Positions 12,795-25,301 of a DNA stretch of 64,000 bases are shown here, piece by piece. The position numbers were made by a program, and so were the translations under genes. The notes under the pieces were generated by a model. The model was not told where the DNA came from. It was given only the letters and a program-made list of their open reading frames with translations, and did no database searches. This DNA comes from Lineus longissimus (lineage: Eukaryota; Nemertea; Pilidiophora; Heteronemertea; Lineidae), in contig NC_088321.1 of the NCBI RefSeq assembly GCF_910592395.1, positions 13,206,001-13,270,000 of the forward strand, read 5' to 3'. Position 1 is the stretch's first letter; each line of letters starts with the position of its first letter.

Positions 12795-12880
12795 GAGCGA
12801 TGGGACATCGATGCCGGATTTGTCCCTTACCGGGAATGTCCGGGAGTTTGATGATGTAGATGGCCGGACGCGGGAACTAC
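12795..12880 (-). pseudogene. Broken fragment of a G-family last exon, array copy 2
   Basis: The minus strand reads IYIIKLPDIPGKGQIRHRCP, then IAP. This is closer to G2 (HLPDIPGVGTLRQRYPIAP) than the copy-1 fragment is. Upstream, another frame reads VPASGH, matching the VVASGH of G1, so at least one frameshift lies between. Homology stops after PIAP, where G1 continues with the conserved HGEG block. It lies between the last exon of one alpha gene and the first exon of the next. Confidence 0.7.
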
Positions 12881-13004
12881 GGAATGTGACCAGTAACATT
12901 TACCGATTCGGCGAAAGATAAGAGATGTTGCACAACACTAGATAATCCTCAGGCTTTAGGCCTCACCAATGCTCTTTCACAGTGTCAACGAAAGCCGGTT
13001 AACT

Positions 13005-16000
13005 ATGACACTAGTTGTCCTAGCCTGTGTAACATTACTATTGGCGGTCACAGTAGTGCCAAGAGGTCGACCATGTTCCTTCGGCCAGATCCATCTTAGA
13101 AAGCTTTACATGTATGTGTTGCAGGCACATCTGTGTTTAAAATACTATTATTAATCAGAGGTCTTTTGGGTGTGACCAAGTGTGTTGGTGGCTGATCAGC
13201 GCCCGTCGACCCGGCGAGGGTGTTTGCTTTCTTGTCTCTCTACGCTCTGTCCGCGGGGCCAATGAATCAAACATTAAACCTTTGAGTCAAATATCGACAG
13301 TAAGCCCCATTTTTCCAATGAAGCAGGAGGGCCGTTTCTATCGTCTTTTTCAAAAATATATATATTGCTATATATAAATATACGCAGCATTTATCATCAT
13401 TTTGTAGCAAACTACATGTAGAATGAAAACACATACAAAGATATTGGAGTAATGATTCGTCCACTCCTTTAAGCATTATTAAGCGACGAGTATCGAATTT
13501 GCTTGAACTATTATCACCCCTTAAATTAATCACGTTTTTTCAGCGCATCCGATATATTCATTGTATAACCTAATAATGACACGAAACTTTAACAAATGCG
13601 TCTGTATGACAAAAACTCGGGAAGTCGTTATAATGGATTATTTTGTTTTTTGTTTTGCCTCAGATTCATGAATATCTATTGCCATAATTTTCTCCAAAAC
13701 GAGTTTTATTCATTGAAATTAAACAAATCGTTCGTTCTCAGCAGACTGGTATCGTTGGCAAGATAATGCCATTAACGTCGTCGTCTTCTTTTGCGTTCGG
13801 AACGTTTCGACAGAGTCAGTCCGTCCTAGCTTTGTGGTCAGGGTGGTGTCCTTTTGGTGGTATTCTTCTCTATTCTGCATAAGAGATCCGCAGCGGGTCT
13901 GAAGCATACGAGCTGAAGTTTTTCTGTCTCCAGCTGCGTAGTCCCATCGAGCAGATTATCGTCATGGAGGTGTTTTCTGAGTCGGCAGTGCCCTGTGAAT
14001 GTACGAAGACAGCAGATTCTTACATATTTCTTCCTGTCCATTTTGGTGATGTTGTCAGTCCGGGGCTCGTAACAATTGCTACCTTCTCTCCATACATTTG
14101 TCAGCTTGTTCTTTATAAGGGCCTTTGATTCTGTGTAGGAGGTCTTGATCTATTTTGCTGCTACTAGCAGTTCTCGTTGGCCAGGGTATCAGCAGTGCTG
14201 TTAATTCCCCACATCGCTGCAGACGCTGCCCATAATCGTCCTCAAGTGCCTGGGGATAAGAGACGGTGCGGACATGTCTGTCGTTTGGAATATACCGGAA
14301 GTGCATCACGCCCAGTGCCTGTTTTATGCTTATACACGCCATCAGCTTGTTATGGACTTATTCAATGTTGTAGTTTTTTCAACGACGACAGTAAGTGCAT
14401 GTTAAATGACAAGTCCCCCATCCCCCCCCCTCGAACTCTCAAACTGCTCTGGAAGACCTTCTTCGTTAGTCGCGAGGCCTACAGCCTTATCATCAGTAGC
14501 TAGATGCCTAACCAAACTACAATCGCATGGTTTAGATATATAAAACACGTTTCATGAAACTTCATTGGCAAATTCCCCGATGAATAGGTTATGTGTATGT
14601 AGGATACAATTGATTCTGTGGTTTTTAACCTCGTATGAACTCTTTTTCTCCTTGTGTCTGTCGCAGAGAAACAGCCTCGTCCCAAGTCAAAGTGCGCCTC
14701 CATCAATAGGTGGCACTAAACATTGCAGAGGACGGCGTCAAGGGCCGCGTCAAATAGGCCAAAGGCAACCGACACAAGGTGTTGTTTTAGTTCATGCTGA
14801 GGCCAAACCATACATCACAGGCGCCATAATCTATGCATTTCTACCTTCGTATGAACCCAGAGAAGAAGTCTACGCGATCTGCATGGCATTTTGTTAAGAA
14901 GTCCAGCGATAGTTGGCGCCACATTTGACCCCACTCGGATCCAGAAAATGGTAAAACATTTAGCCAATAAAGAGAATGATGTGTGCAGATTGTTTCATTT
15001 AGTTTCGTTATTTGATGTGAAAACATCGCCCCCCCCCCCCTCTTATTCTTTGCGTTTTATGGCCTAGAATTTGAACCAACGAAATTGCACAACTACGTCC
15101 AACCTGGCGTGGCAGGTGGAAGGTATGTTGCATAATGAGAGCAAACTGGGGCATGAGACCTGCTTCATATGGCACATATCCGAACCACATAAAATCACAA
15201 CAAGATCCCTCTGCACATGGAAACTAAGGCCAGAGCGTCAAAGTAAACAGTATTTGGAATAGGATGGACCCATTTATATGCATAGAAACGGTCTGCGCCT
15301 TAAGAAGTACATTTCTTTCTTTTGGGGGAGGAGTTGACAGAACGGATCCCGTCCCCACTGTGTAGTGCCACCACAACGTTGACCGGAACGGGCGACCACC
15401 TAAGTATGACGAGATCTCACAGGGAGGCGCGTGGTTTACCAAGCAGGCTGGCAGATTTTGACAGAAATATAGTGCCACCTGACCGACGGAAGCTGCTGGA
15501 CGACTGTGGTTGCACAGGTGGCGACAAGGTCACCATTATCAGATGATGATGATGGCGATGACGATTCATCACTATGACCAAATGACCCCGTCTTGATTAC
15601 CGGTGAATGAAACCTTACCGACTCTTGAAAGACAAAGCTTGTGCGGTTTCATTTGATGGTGACCATTGGCAACTCGAACGTGTTATTGAATTTGCTGCGC
15701 ATGCGTAGCTTTTACTGTCGTGCTTAATAGATTCAAGAGCTCGTCCATTGTGCCTTAACACCTGTTTGTTGTGGACAATTGCTTTGAAAGGAGTATAGCA
15801 AAATTCCTCATGGCTACAGGACCTTTGCCCCTGTGTAGAAAAAGAAAATATCCCCCTCGAAATAGTCTCCGGGCCTATTGTATTCTGACGAATTATGGTA
15901 TACAGATTTATAGAGGCCACGGCCGTCAAATAAGCGCAAAATAGAATTCTTTGTTTCCCGAACATTCTTTCCCAGGACAGTCGAACTTCTGCACTGGATA

Positions 16001-19000
16001 GTTAGTTCACGAGAATAATTAGTCCCGGGAAGATATTCGTCCCTTTTTCCAGGGGGACATTTCTTTACTTCTACCCCCCGGCCTTCACAGCAATGCGGAG
16101 TTCAAAGTATGCCGAGTGAACTGTCATAGTTTTTATTGATATTCTCCCTGAATCGTATACCCGGAAATTATTGTTTTATAAGCTTTCATAACATAATGTA
16201 CCTTATTTTTTCCAGTATGATGTGCCGTCATCAAATAAGACATTTTAACGAGACCTTATTATTTTTACTGTACAGGTAGTTATGAATTTTAGTCCCGTAA
16301 AAGGTAGGATCAACGAGCTTGTTACTAGGATATGATGGCACCAGAAAGTGCTCTCCCTCTGTCACATCTTCTGTTGACTGCCAGTACAATAATAAACACT
16401 GTCAAGGTAATTCGGCCAGTATATACATGGAGTTTGATAATGATATAGTGTTTTTCAGATAGATCTGGCCAATTGAACTTTTTGTTTACCTTTTGTCACT
16501 AAACTGTAATAGTGTGATCACAGATAGTAATGTTACACAGCCGTGGGCAGCTTTTGTCATAGTTGACCGGCTTTAAAGCCCGCAGCACACTAGCCGCCAA
16601 CTTTGGCGACAAGAAGCGTTCGGCTGACGCCTCTCGATGCCAAAGTTGGTGGCCAGTGGATCCCGGTCAGAACACACCTTCTCAGAATTGGCGTCCAGTA
16701 GCGTCTTTTCCGCCACAAGACGCAAGCTGATTGGCCATAGCCTCGCCGCCAACGCCAAGTCAGGCGGCCATTCGTAGCACACCTGGCTTCCTCTTGCGTT
16801 CAAACGCAACAACACGCGTCAAAAATCAAACATGTTAGATATTTGGCGTTTAATTGTGGCAAGTGGCGTCAAGTCGCGTTCGCCGACGCCGTTCGTAGCA
16901 GACTACGGATTTTTCAGGCGTTCAGGACTCTTGAGGCAAAAAACGCCTGTGAACGCCGAAGTTGGCGGCTAGTGTGCTGCGGGCTTAAGTGACACCGAGA
17001 AAGAGCATTGGTTGGGCCCACCCTGATGTGCCACACCACCATATTTTGGTAAATGTGATCTGGTCACACATCTGAGTTCAGTTATGTATCTTTGGCCGGA
17101 ACGATATGAAAAGCACTATGACAACTATGAAGAATCATCCGGGAAAGGGAAGGAACGATGAGGAAGAAATCCGCCAACTTCTTCAACCTTTCAATGTAAG
17201 ATAAACCATTCTTCTATGATGAGCCCAAATTCAGTAGTATCATCTTATCGATCAAAAGTTCTTGGGTTCGGTTCTGCACATTTGCATATGCAGTTAAAGA
17301 TTGACCTATATGCATCGATATTTAGTCTGGTTATTGATAATTTGACAGAGTACCAGCAGTATTGTGACACTCATATGGGTAGACACACTTCCATGGAAAG
17401 GACTGCAAAAATCCTACTATATTGTGTATGAGGTGAGGGTTGTGGAAGAAGAGAAACGACCCTACGGGTCAAGGCGGAACGCCAGGTTCGAAATCACCCC
17501 GGCAAAATGGAAGGAAAGCGCTTGGAAGAGGGTTAATAGTTGGCCACATCACAGGAAGGAGAGAGGCTTGGAGGTGGTATTTGCAGTGGATATCAGAGGT
17601 GATGATCGTCGATGGAATGTTGGGAATGCGACGCTAGGCATGAGAAATTTCTGCTCGGATTTTGGAGTAAGGAATATCTTTTGTCGTTTATTAATGAATT
17701 GGAAATATGCAAAACCGTCGGCTTTTGAGGGGAATTCGTGCAAAAAGCGATCAGAAATAGTTTGTACTAAAGTGTTGTACAGTTTGGAGAGGCCTAAAAT
17801 GAGGTGAATATTTTCCCGCGCCGGAAGAACTGCGTGCTAAAAAGCAAGTAACCGCGTTTTCTACTGTCATAGAGTCTAAATGAAATGGTAAAGACGTTTA
17901 GACGTTTTGAACGTCTTTTCAATTTCTTTATACGGTTTTAGAAAAACAGTTTACTAAGGGAACAGGAAAACCCTAATCATATTGAAAGAATAATTCTCCT
18001 TCTCTTCACAAGCCTAAGCCATTCGTTAAAAATTTTGAATTTTATATTTTAATTTGAAAATTGGTTATTGCGTAAACATATACAAGATATAAATTTCAGC
18101 ATTGCCTTGTGAAGACAAATACACAAAATCAGTGCGGAGATTCGGACAGTGTCAGCAAGTCACTGTCCACTATGGCTACAGCGCTAGCAGACGACAATAA
18201 CAATTTGAAAACTCCGGCAGATTCAACAGCGAATAATTCTCGACGTGGATTTGGTGGTAAACATTCCTAGACAACTGTTAGTAGGTTTACAAAGACACTC
18301 TTTTCTCTATTTATTCAGGATACAAACCTATTAACAGATGGGTTAAAGTTATAATCTAGAAAACTCTACCAAGAAATCCACGTCGTATTTATCGCCGTTG
18401 AATCGGCCTGCAGTTATCGTCGTCTGCTAGCGCTGTGGTAACCATAGTGGATAGTGACTTGTTGACACTGTCCGAATCCCCACACTGAATACACTTGTAC
18501 TATGAAAACAAGTTTTAGCAAATTCGAATGCATAATAACTGCACTGCGGCATTTTGCATAACTGCATTTCTTTGTTCCTTAAGCACATGTAATTACGAAC
18601 GGCGTATCCCTTTAAAATCATATTGCTTTAATCTATGATTCGTTTAGTCGATATCACCGTGATACTTCAAAGGTATAAAACAAGCATCTTCAATAAAACA
18701 CGACTCAAAAAATGCCACAAATAAATATCGATGAATATCAAAATCGGGCAGGTTTTCAAATCCAGGTTTTACACATTAAAGCTCTTCATGGGTCTATCAG
18801 TACTTTGTTAAATGATCGTCGATCAACAAGTGGGTAATAGCCACTTTTTTAGGCCAAGAAATTGCAGAAATTGCATATACTGTCCTGTGTGAAGGATAAA
18901 GTAGGTCTTAGTTTTCTAGCATACAGGGTCTTAGTTTACTAGTTGGGTCTTAGTTTCCTAGCATTTAGGGTCTTAGTATTCTAGCTGGGTCTTAGTTCAC

Positions 19001-20127
19001 TAGCATATAGGATCTTAGTTTTCTAGTTGGGTCTTAGCTTGCTGGTATATATGGTTTTAGTTTCTAGTTGGGTCTTAGGTCTTAGTTTTCTAGACACCCG
19101 TTATTGTCGTCTGCTAGCGCTGTGGTTACCAATGTGGACAGTGACTTGCTGACACTGTCCGAATCCCCAAAATGTAATTGAAGCCTTTCTTATTAGGACG
19201 ACTCGCCCTTCAAGTTAGTCGGCCACCTAGTTGAGGAAAGGAGAGGCAGTCCATCAACTTACCCCAGGGATTAGACGACGGCAATAAAAAACAAAATGGA
19301 TAGCGATAATTACGGACAGACAGGTGATGCGGATCGCCATCGTTTTTTGATTCAGCATGTACCAAAGAAATATTGTCAAGAACTCGTTTTAAATAAAAAC
19401 ATTATAGGAATCAAATTCAAACGGTTTTTGTGTTCAAAGTCCGAGATGATTTATGATGGGAAATACATGGATATTATTGTAGGTAGGTAGCAAACATACC
19501 TGCAGTAACAGCTCACTTTCAACAGTAAGGAGACCACTCCGAGCAAGTCTGAGATTGAGAGTTATTCAAACAATCTTTATCTATAAGGGTTGCTCTTGTA
19601 AATACCCCCCCCCCCCCCCCCCCCAACGTATTTGCTCCAAATGATAGCCTGTCTCCAGTATATCAATGCCATAAGAAATAAGCTTATTTTTGAAGGGGAT
19701 ATCATTATCACTTACATGTAAACACGAACTTTTGCACTGCTCCGAAGTATTATTCAGATTAGCGTGGCGTGTGCCAAAGGACCTCAATCATGTGCAAAAT
19801 TTATCAAGTTGAGAGCAGCGCATGAACTTTGCGAAGGAACAAATTGTTAAATGGTTGTTTGAAAGTGCGTGTGAATGATTTTATGGGTAGAAATCTGTTG
19901 CGCGATTTACACCGGCTCGGTATGATGGAGGGCTCTTTTGCTCGGTTTCAGGTTGGCAATTTAAAGTCCTTACCATGGACACGGAAACAAGCTACGACAT
20001 TATCAAGGCAAAAGGCAGATTCCACTGCGTCATTTTATGCATTCCTGTCTATGAGTGCTGGGGTGCTCGTTACACTATTGGGAAAGATGGGATCTTTGAG
20101 TGTCATCTTTTAAACAGCTTTTATTAG
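13005..20127 (+). CDS. Probable small secreted cysteine-rich protein, alpha copy 2 (IL-17-like?)
   Basis: Predicted exons are 13,005-13,065, 14,667-14,709, 14,899-14,950, 15,068-15,242 and 19,952-20,127, with the same phases and lengths as copy 1. The signal peptide differs by one residue (LACV instead of LGCV). The last exon differs at a few sites (WQFKVLTMD instead of WRFKVMSMD; WGARY instead of WGVRY). In this copy a stop codon appears just after the second exon if that exon is read through, which supports a donor at 14,710. The gene ends about 750 bases from the G1 stop codon, tail to tail. The family assignment carries the same reservations as copy 1. Confidence 0.4.
13719..14342 (-). 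pseudogene. Possible decayed non-LTR retrotransposon fragment, copy 2
   Basis: This is the tandem homologue of 6,021-6,650. One frame reads RTFTGHCRLRKHLHDDNLL over 13,838-14,041, followed by unrelated sequence. It has the same caveats: no catalytic domain is seen. Confidence 0.25.
16577..16985. mobile_element. GGCGTC-rich MITE, array copy 3
   Basis: Same element, terminal repeats and TAA flanks as copies 1 and 2. It was therefore present before the tandem duplications. Confidence 0.75.
18136..19168. mobile_element. Composite inverted-repeat element with three ends, copy 3
   Basis: Forward end at 18,136 and reversed ends finishing at 18,481 and 19,168. Same arrangement as copy 2. Confidence 0.65.
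18903..19092. repeat. GGTCTTAG minisatellite, copy 3
   Basis: Same array as in copies 1 and 2. The unit count looks unchanged across the three copies. Confidence 0.8.
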
Positions 20128-20130
20128 TTC

Positions 20131-20872
20131 AATGCGGCAAATCTGCGCAAGAGAAACTTTCAACAAAAAATATCTCATCTCCAAAATCCTTCCTAAGTTT
20201 TGTTTATTAAATCCTGAATACCTTGATAGCTTGAGGAAGCAAGTTGTACTAATCTTACGTAATCTACCTTTGGTCTTGGAGTGCTCGCACTGCCAAGATG
20301 ATATCATCTATGTAAATCAATAGACCACGTGCGGTCAACTGGTAAGCCCCGCAAAACAATTCCTGACAGAATAAATGGAAGTGTTGTAGGATCACGGGCC
20401 GTGATAACAATTGGTTCTCTAGCGCAGATTTACGAGGCTGACTCAGGAACCGTGTTTCAAAAAAGGTCAATACGCAACCGTTTTGGTCCATGGCATAAAG
20501 AATTGACAGTATGAATAAATAATTGATCAGACATAGTTTCCAGTAAATTTTCTCGAAAATATGCCTAGATTTTCATTGAAGCAGCGATCAAGTACACTAA
20601 GTGAATCGACATTCGTCATGCATTAAAATTGAATGGAATAGTGCGAGTTGTCTTTATGTTGGGGCTGATCAACATCATTCTAATTGTTTATTATTAATTG
20701 TTTCACAGTAAAGTTCTCTCCAACTTCACGAATGTTCAAATTAGCGGGATAATCTCGTGACATTTTTTAACCAGGCATCACTATCAGATTACTTTCTCAG
20801 CTCGCCACTAGAGGCGGTCGTATCTGAATCAAGTATATCACTAGTTGTGAGACCTGCCGCTGTTTGGCACCA
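20131..20872. other. Shared 3' flank between alpha copy 2 and G1
   Basis: From 20,131 to about 20,470 the sequence aligns, at clearly lower identity, with 4,715-5,080 and 12,430-12,780 of the tandem units. After 20,470 the homology to the array ends. No gene is seen. A minus-strand AATAAA (TTTATT at 20,687-20,692) lies 181 bases past the G1 stop codon and is a reasonable G1 polyadenylation signal. Confidence 0.6.
20687..20692 (-). terminator. Candidate G1 polyadenylation signal
   Basis: AATAAA on the minus strand, 181 bases downstream of the G1 stop at 20,873. No other hexamer was examined in detail. Confidence 0.4.
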
Positions 20873-23800
20873 CTAGTTACAGAAGAACTTAAAATGTTCG
20901 GGCAGGAGGTCTTGGTACGTGTTCCACTGCATCAGGACGTCTTTAAGCGCATCCATCTGCTTCCAGATTCCGCTTCCCTCCCCGTGGAGTGGCGCGATGG
21001 GCCATCGCTGTCTGATCTTTCCAACTCCGGGAATGTGTGGCAGGATAATATTGTGCCCGGACGCGACCACGGAACGGACGGTACCATTCCTGTCTAGGAC
21101 GCCAACGCCGTGAGACTTGGTCCCGGTGTCAGCAGAGTCCTGTTCCTTGTTCTGCAACGAGAAATTGATGTGTTTGCATAATTGGCGGCTGTGAAGGGCG
21201 AACTACTTTCAGCTCGATCGGGCTTGGTCATTGAGGATTCCGACTGATTATGAAACTGATACTCGGAACTGATGTGACACACAAAAAACACTCCATCGAT
21301 GGCTTGCACAAGACCATGTGATTTTTCATGGCAGGTACTTAAATACGTTGTGATGATGATTTCTCCAAAACTAGATCGGTCTAGCCCAGTCGATAGGCTA
21401 ATGCAGCGTCAAGACCAATGGGTATGAGGTTGTCAATTTACCGGCATTTTATACCGTCAGGTACTACATAACCATTTTTGGCCGGTTTTAGTTTTTTTTA
21501 GGTTCACCCTGTACACCAACCTGCGTGGTCGAGAAAAACTCGACGGGCGTCATGTAGTAGGTATTGCTGTTGGTACCGTTGAAGGCCTTTGCCTTGGTCT
21601 TGACACCGTTCCTCTGCCAGTGCCGGACAGTATTGGCGTACGGCGTATTGATCAAGCCCTTGTATTCAATGTTGTAAGGGTTCCATTTCGAGAGCGGAGT
21701 CGTGTAGATGATTTCAAGGGGAATGGCGTAGGTCCACCGTTGGCTACAAAAAAAGAACTGACATGATACTAGTTGGCCCCCGACCTCGCAGTTGTAAGAA
21801 TTCGTGCATAGTCCAATACACGGTCCGTTGTCTTTGAACAAAGCCCGCTCGCACCTGGGCCTAATATTCTATTGTTCTACTCTCTTATCAAAGGGTTATC
21901 AGGGCAAATCTTGATAATATCGACCCCCACACCCACACATCTCCTTTCATGGGGGTCGGTATGCCTAAATCGACATGGGCAATGAATGGGCAATATCGCA
22001 GTCGTCAAAATGATGTTAAAAATCATTTTAGAATATTCTTAAAAACAAGCTCCGAACATCTCAGAGTTAACGTTCACTTTTTAGAAGATGGGGAGTTTTT
22101 GAAAATCCCCCGAAGTGCCAACTTGAACGCTTATCCCATTGTTTGATATCCCGATAAGTATGTCGAACAATGCGAACGGCGATTGCGTTTGCGGGCGTTT
22201 CGGGGAATTTGCGAAAACTCCCTACTACCTCATCACCCGAACCGCCCTGAAAACAAACTCTACCTTCCTCCCGGTACTAACCTGTATGTCTTGCACACCT
22301 TCTGTCCATTGACTTTGTTACACGTCTCCACGCTCATTGGCGCAATCTGCGGATGTGATGTCATGGACATGAAAACGCTTGGGTCGGAGAAGCCCCGGCG
22401 TCTCATATTGGTCCCCATGGCTCCGAGAACAAACTCCTTGTACCATCTGAAATATGTAACACTAGCGTAAGTTTCTGTACAGTGCGTATCACTTAAAATG
22501 TGAATTCTGGCAATCTCTTTTACCAGCAGCTACTTTCGTATAATTAGTCTGCCCTGATTTGTAAGTAAAGACAGGAATGCACCCCACTTGGCAACCTTTC
22601 TATTGGTAGACTGTCGAAATGAGCGTACATCTACGTCTCCTCTGTGGAAAAACAAAGGAATTATGTATGTCTTCTTTGGAGAGTAGCCTTCATTGTACTA
22701 ACCTATGATAGAAACCAGTGTTCAGCGGTCCCTGTTGCTTCCTGTTCTCATTGATGGTCCAGAAATGGTAGGCGGGCTCGCCGTAGGTGGTGTCCGTTAG
22801 GTTGGCAGAGTAGTTGTCGAGTCCGGGAACCTCCTCCATCAACACATCTAAATAGTCAAGGAAGGTCAACAACTCGTATTTATTCCACGTTCGCCGGTTA
22901 ATGTCCCCCCTAAGATTCGGGTTTAGCTGAAATCTGAAGTGATACGGTCAAACCGTCCGCGAATTAAAGGTAAAATGGGTTAATAGTAGTTTTTTTAAAC
23001 CTATAACTTCGGTTAGGCAAACGATTTTCACTGCATGATCTTCACACTAAGTTTCACGAGTAATAGTTAATATAATAAAATTTTCATGGGTTGCATTATT
23101 TTGGGTCATCCTGTATAAGATTCACTCAACGTATTCTCACCTCGCTGCTCTTGTACCGGAGAATCCCTCTCGCTTTGCGCGCCTCCTCATCCGGGCATTG
23201 AAGTCGTCAATCATTCTGAACCCGTAAAGCGGCACCTGGTGTTTGAGAGGATGACACGCGATCCTAAAAAAGAAAGAGATTTTGAAATGGTACGTCGTTC
23301 GTTCACTTATATTTACTCTTGGTCTATGAAAATCAAGTTCCTATTTCTAACGCCAGGCCACGCCACTGGTCATAATGCATGCTACAGCTGCATGGTAATT
23401 TAAGCTATGTGTGCACTGTGGTCACGTTCTTTTTTCTTTAAACAAAGCCCTCTGGCACCGGGGCCTAAATTCCGATTGTTCTACTGTCTTATCAAAGGAT
23501 CATTGGGGCAAATCTTGATAACATCTACCCCCTCGAAACAGCTCTTACGAGGTCGATCGGAAAAAAATCAGCAATGGCAAAAACGTAATGAGACCTGTTT
23601 TTCTACTCTACCTGTAATTCCATTGAGCATAAACAGGGATAGTATCATTCACATAGTCCACAATCTTGGTCGGAAGGAAGGCGAGGTTCTCGCCAGCATC
23701 TTTCCTTCCACTGTAGGCACTGAAACTATTCCTCCGAAGAAGTTCATGCCAGGTAGACGCATCGATGTAGTGGCGGTCGCTCTGAAAGGGTTCCTCAACT

Positions 23801-25301
23801 TTGCCAGTATTGTCCGTGTTCTTCCAGTAGCCCTCCAGGTAGCACAAAACCGGCTGAAATAGAATTTTGAGACCACGATATATCGAATATATAGAAATGG
23901 AAGTAAAACTAGTGACGAGTTTGGTCGGTGAACTGATGTGAGTACGATGTCACGGTTGGATGTTTGGTTTCAACATTATTTAAAACGCTAGAAACTGCAA
24001 AAATATTTTCTCCAAAATTGTAATCAGCGAGGCATTGTTTTGTCCTTGTTGCTTGTTGAAACGATACCAGTCTCCTGCTGGTAATAGCGACTGTCTCGCT
24101 AGGGACAGAGATGGTTAAGAGTACACAAGGCCATTTCCCAGAAAGATTATGGGTAGAGCTGGCCATTTCCAATGTTATGGTCGTCGTTTACCTTGAAATA
24201 TTTCCTATAATCCCGTGTAGAATGATCAGAGTCCTTCCATGCCTTAAACCAAGCCCTCATCTCCTCAATCTGCTCATCAACAGTCGACTTGGACAGTACC
24301 TCTGGTGGTACATCCGGAAACGGAACATCCTCCATCTTCCTGAACTTCGTTTGGGTGGTACTGGGCATGCGCAATTTGTAATCGTTGTGGCGTGTCTTGA
24401 ATTCTATACCATTGAGAACAGCAACGACTTCCCCCATCCCTATGGTTCGAATGTGGTTGGCATGGTCGTGGATGGCGGCGTGGCGGTCGCCCGTGGTAGA
24501 ATCGTAGAAATAAGGCCTGGTGCCGCCGACCAACACACGGTTTTGCTTCAGGCCTGACTGCCCGTCAGACCTGGAACACAACGGAACATGTTCACATTTT
24601 CCCTTCTCAAAGCAAGGCTGTCCAGGTGAAATGGAGACCACAATTGTGACCCGTTCCAGCAAAACCAGTCGCATGTCGCTCTGAGCTTGGCAGGTTGAGA
24701 TGGACTGTTTTTTTATTTCACTATTGTCTGCATTTTGTGAAATCTGACGACATCAATTTCTTCTATTATCTCCTGGTGTCGTCTAGGCTCATCTTATGTG
24801 CGACATGCGACTGGTTTTGCTTGAACGGGTCACAATTTGTCTTCGGTGCAGCCTCGCTCGATGTGGCAATGGTCAAGGTGGTACTTGGTTTAGCAGTGCA
24901 TGAAAGACCGAAACTAGAAATATGGTGGGAATCCCTGCTCAGTTTTGCGATCCCGTAGATTGCGTACGACTTTGTTTACATTTACATTTTAAATTCGTAT
25001 TCACGTAAACATTAGACTCACACCTGTTTTACACAATATTAATTCCTTAACAGTTAAACCCTGTTGTTTTCCGTGGAATAAAGAGGGTGGGAGCATTTAC
25101 AATCTACGCGGGTACTCACCTTATTCTCTCCTCAAACTCGGACTGCTGCATCATGACCTGTTTCGTCAGAAGCGACATCTTTCTTTCCATGTCCTCTAGC
25201 TTCTTCTCAAGGTCGCTGACTTGGTCACTGGATTCTGACCTTGGCTTGCTTTGCGTTGGCGTCGTCACCAGCATGACAGCCAACACCATTAGGCACACTC
25301 C
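20873..25301 (-). CDS. G1: large secreted/tethered protein of an uncharacterised metazoan family
   Basis: Minus-strand exons are 25,301-25,120, 24,570-24,192, 23,853-23,612, 23,263-23,141, 22,933-22,703, 22,446-22,282, 21,743-21,521 and 21,151-20,873. All junctions are GT/AG and in phase, giving about 607 residues from the first visible exon. That exon encodes a hydrophobic stretch (LMVLAVMLVTTP) followed by a charged heptad-like coiled coil (DLEKKLEDMERK), so a signal peptide or membrane anchor plus an oligomerising stalk is likely. Its acceptor means a short upstream exon with the true ATG probably exists but was not located. Conserved blocks follow: RSDGQSGLK, RHAAIHDHANHIRT, VPFPDVPPEVL, FSAYSGRKDAGEN, IPVYAQWNYR, VPGLDNYSANL, WTYAIPLEIIYTTPLSKWNP and WPIAPLHGEG. 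I do not know an enzymatic or binding role. Confidence 0.85.

Larger units (their letters stand above)
1..20130. repeat. Tandem array of a ~7.65-7.69 kb unit, three copies
   Basis: The sequence at base 1 recurs at 7,654 and again at 15,340, giving periods of 7,653 and 7,686 bases. The copies look nearly identical by eye, differing by scattered substitutions, homopolymer lengths and a few small indels. Each unit holds the same order of parts: a GGCGTC-rich MITE, a composite inverted-repeat element, a GTCTTAG minisatellite, the last exon of a probable secreted-protein gene (+), a broken G-family exon (-), the signal-peptide exon of the next gene copy (+), and three internal exons. The third copy is near-identical only to about 20,130. 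From there to about 20,470 it is still alignable but much more diverged, and then it runs into the G1 locus. The left end of the array lies outside the window. Confidence 0.95.

Noticed and set aside
22183-22470. Plus-strand frames across G1 exons
   Set aside because: Antisense to well-supported minus-strand exons.
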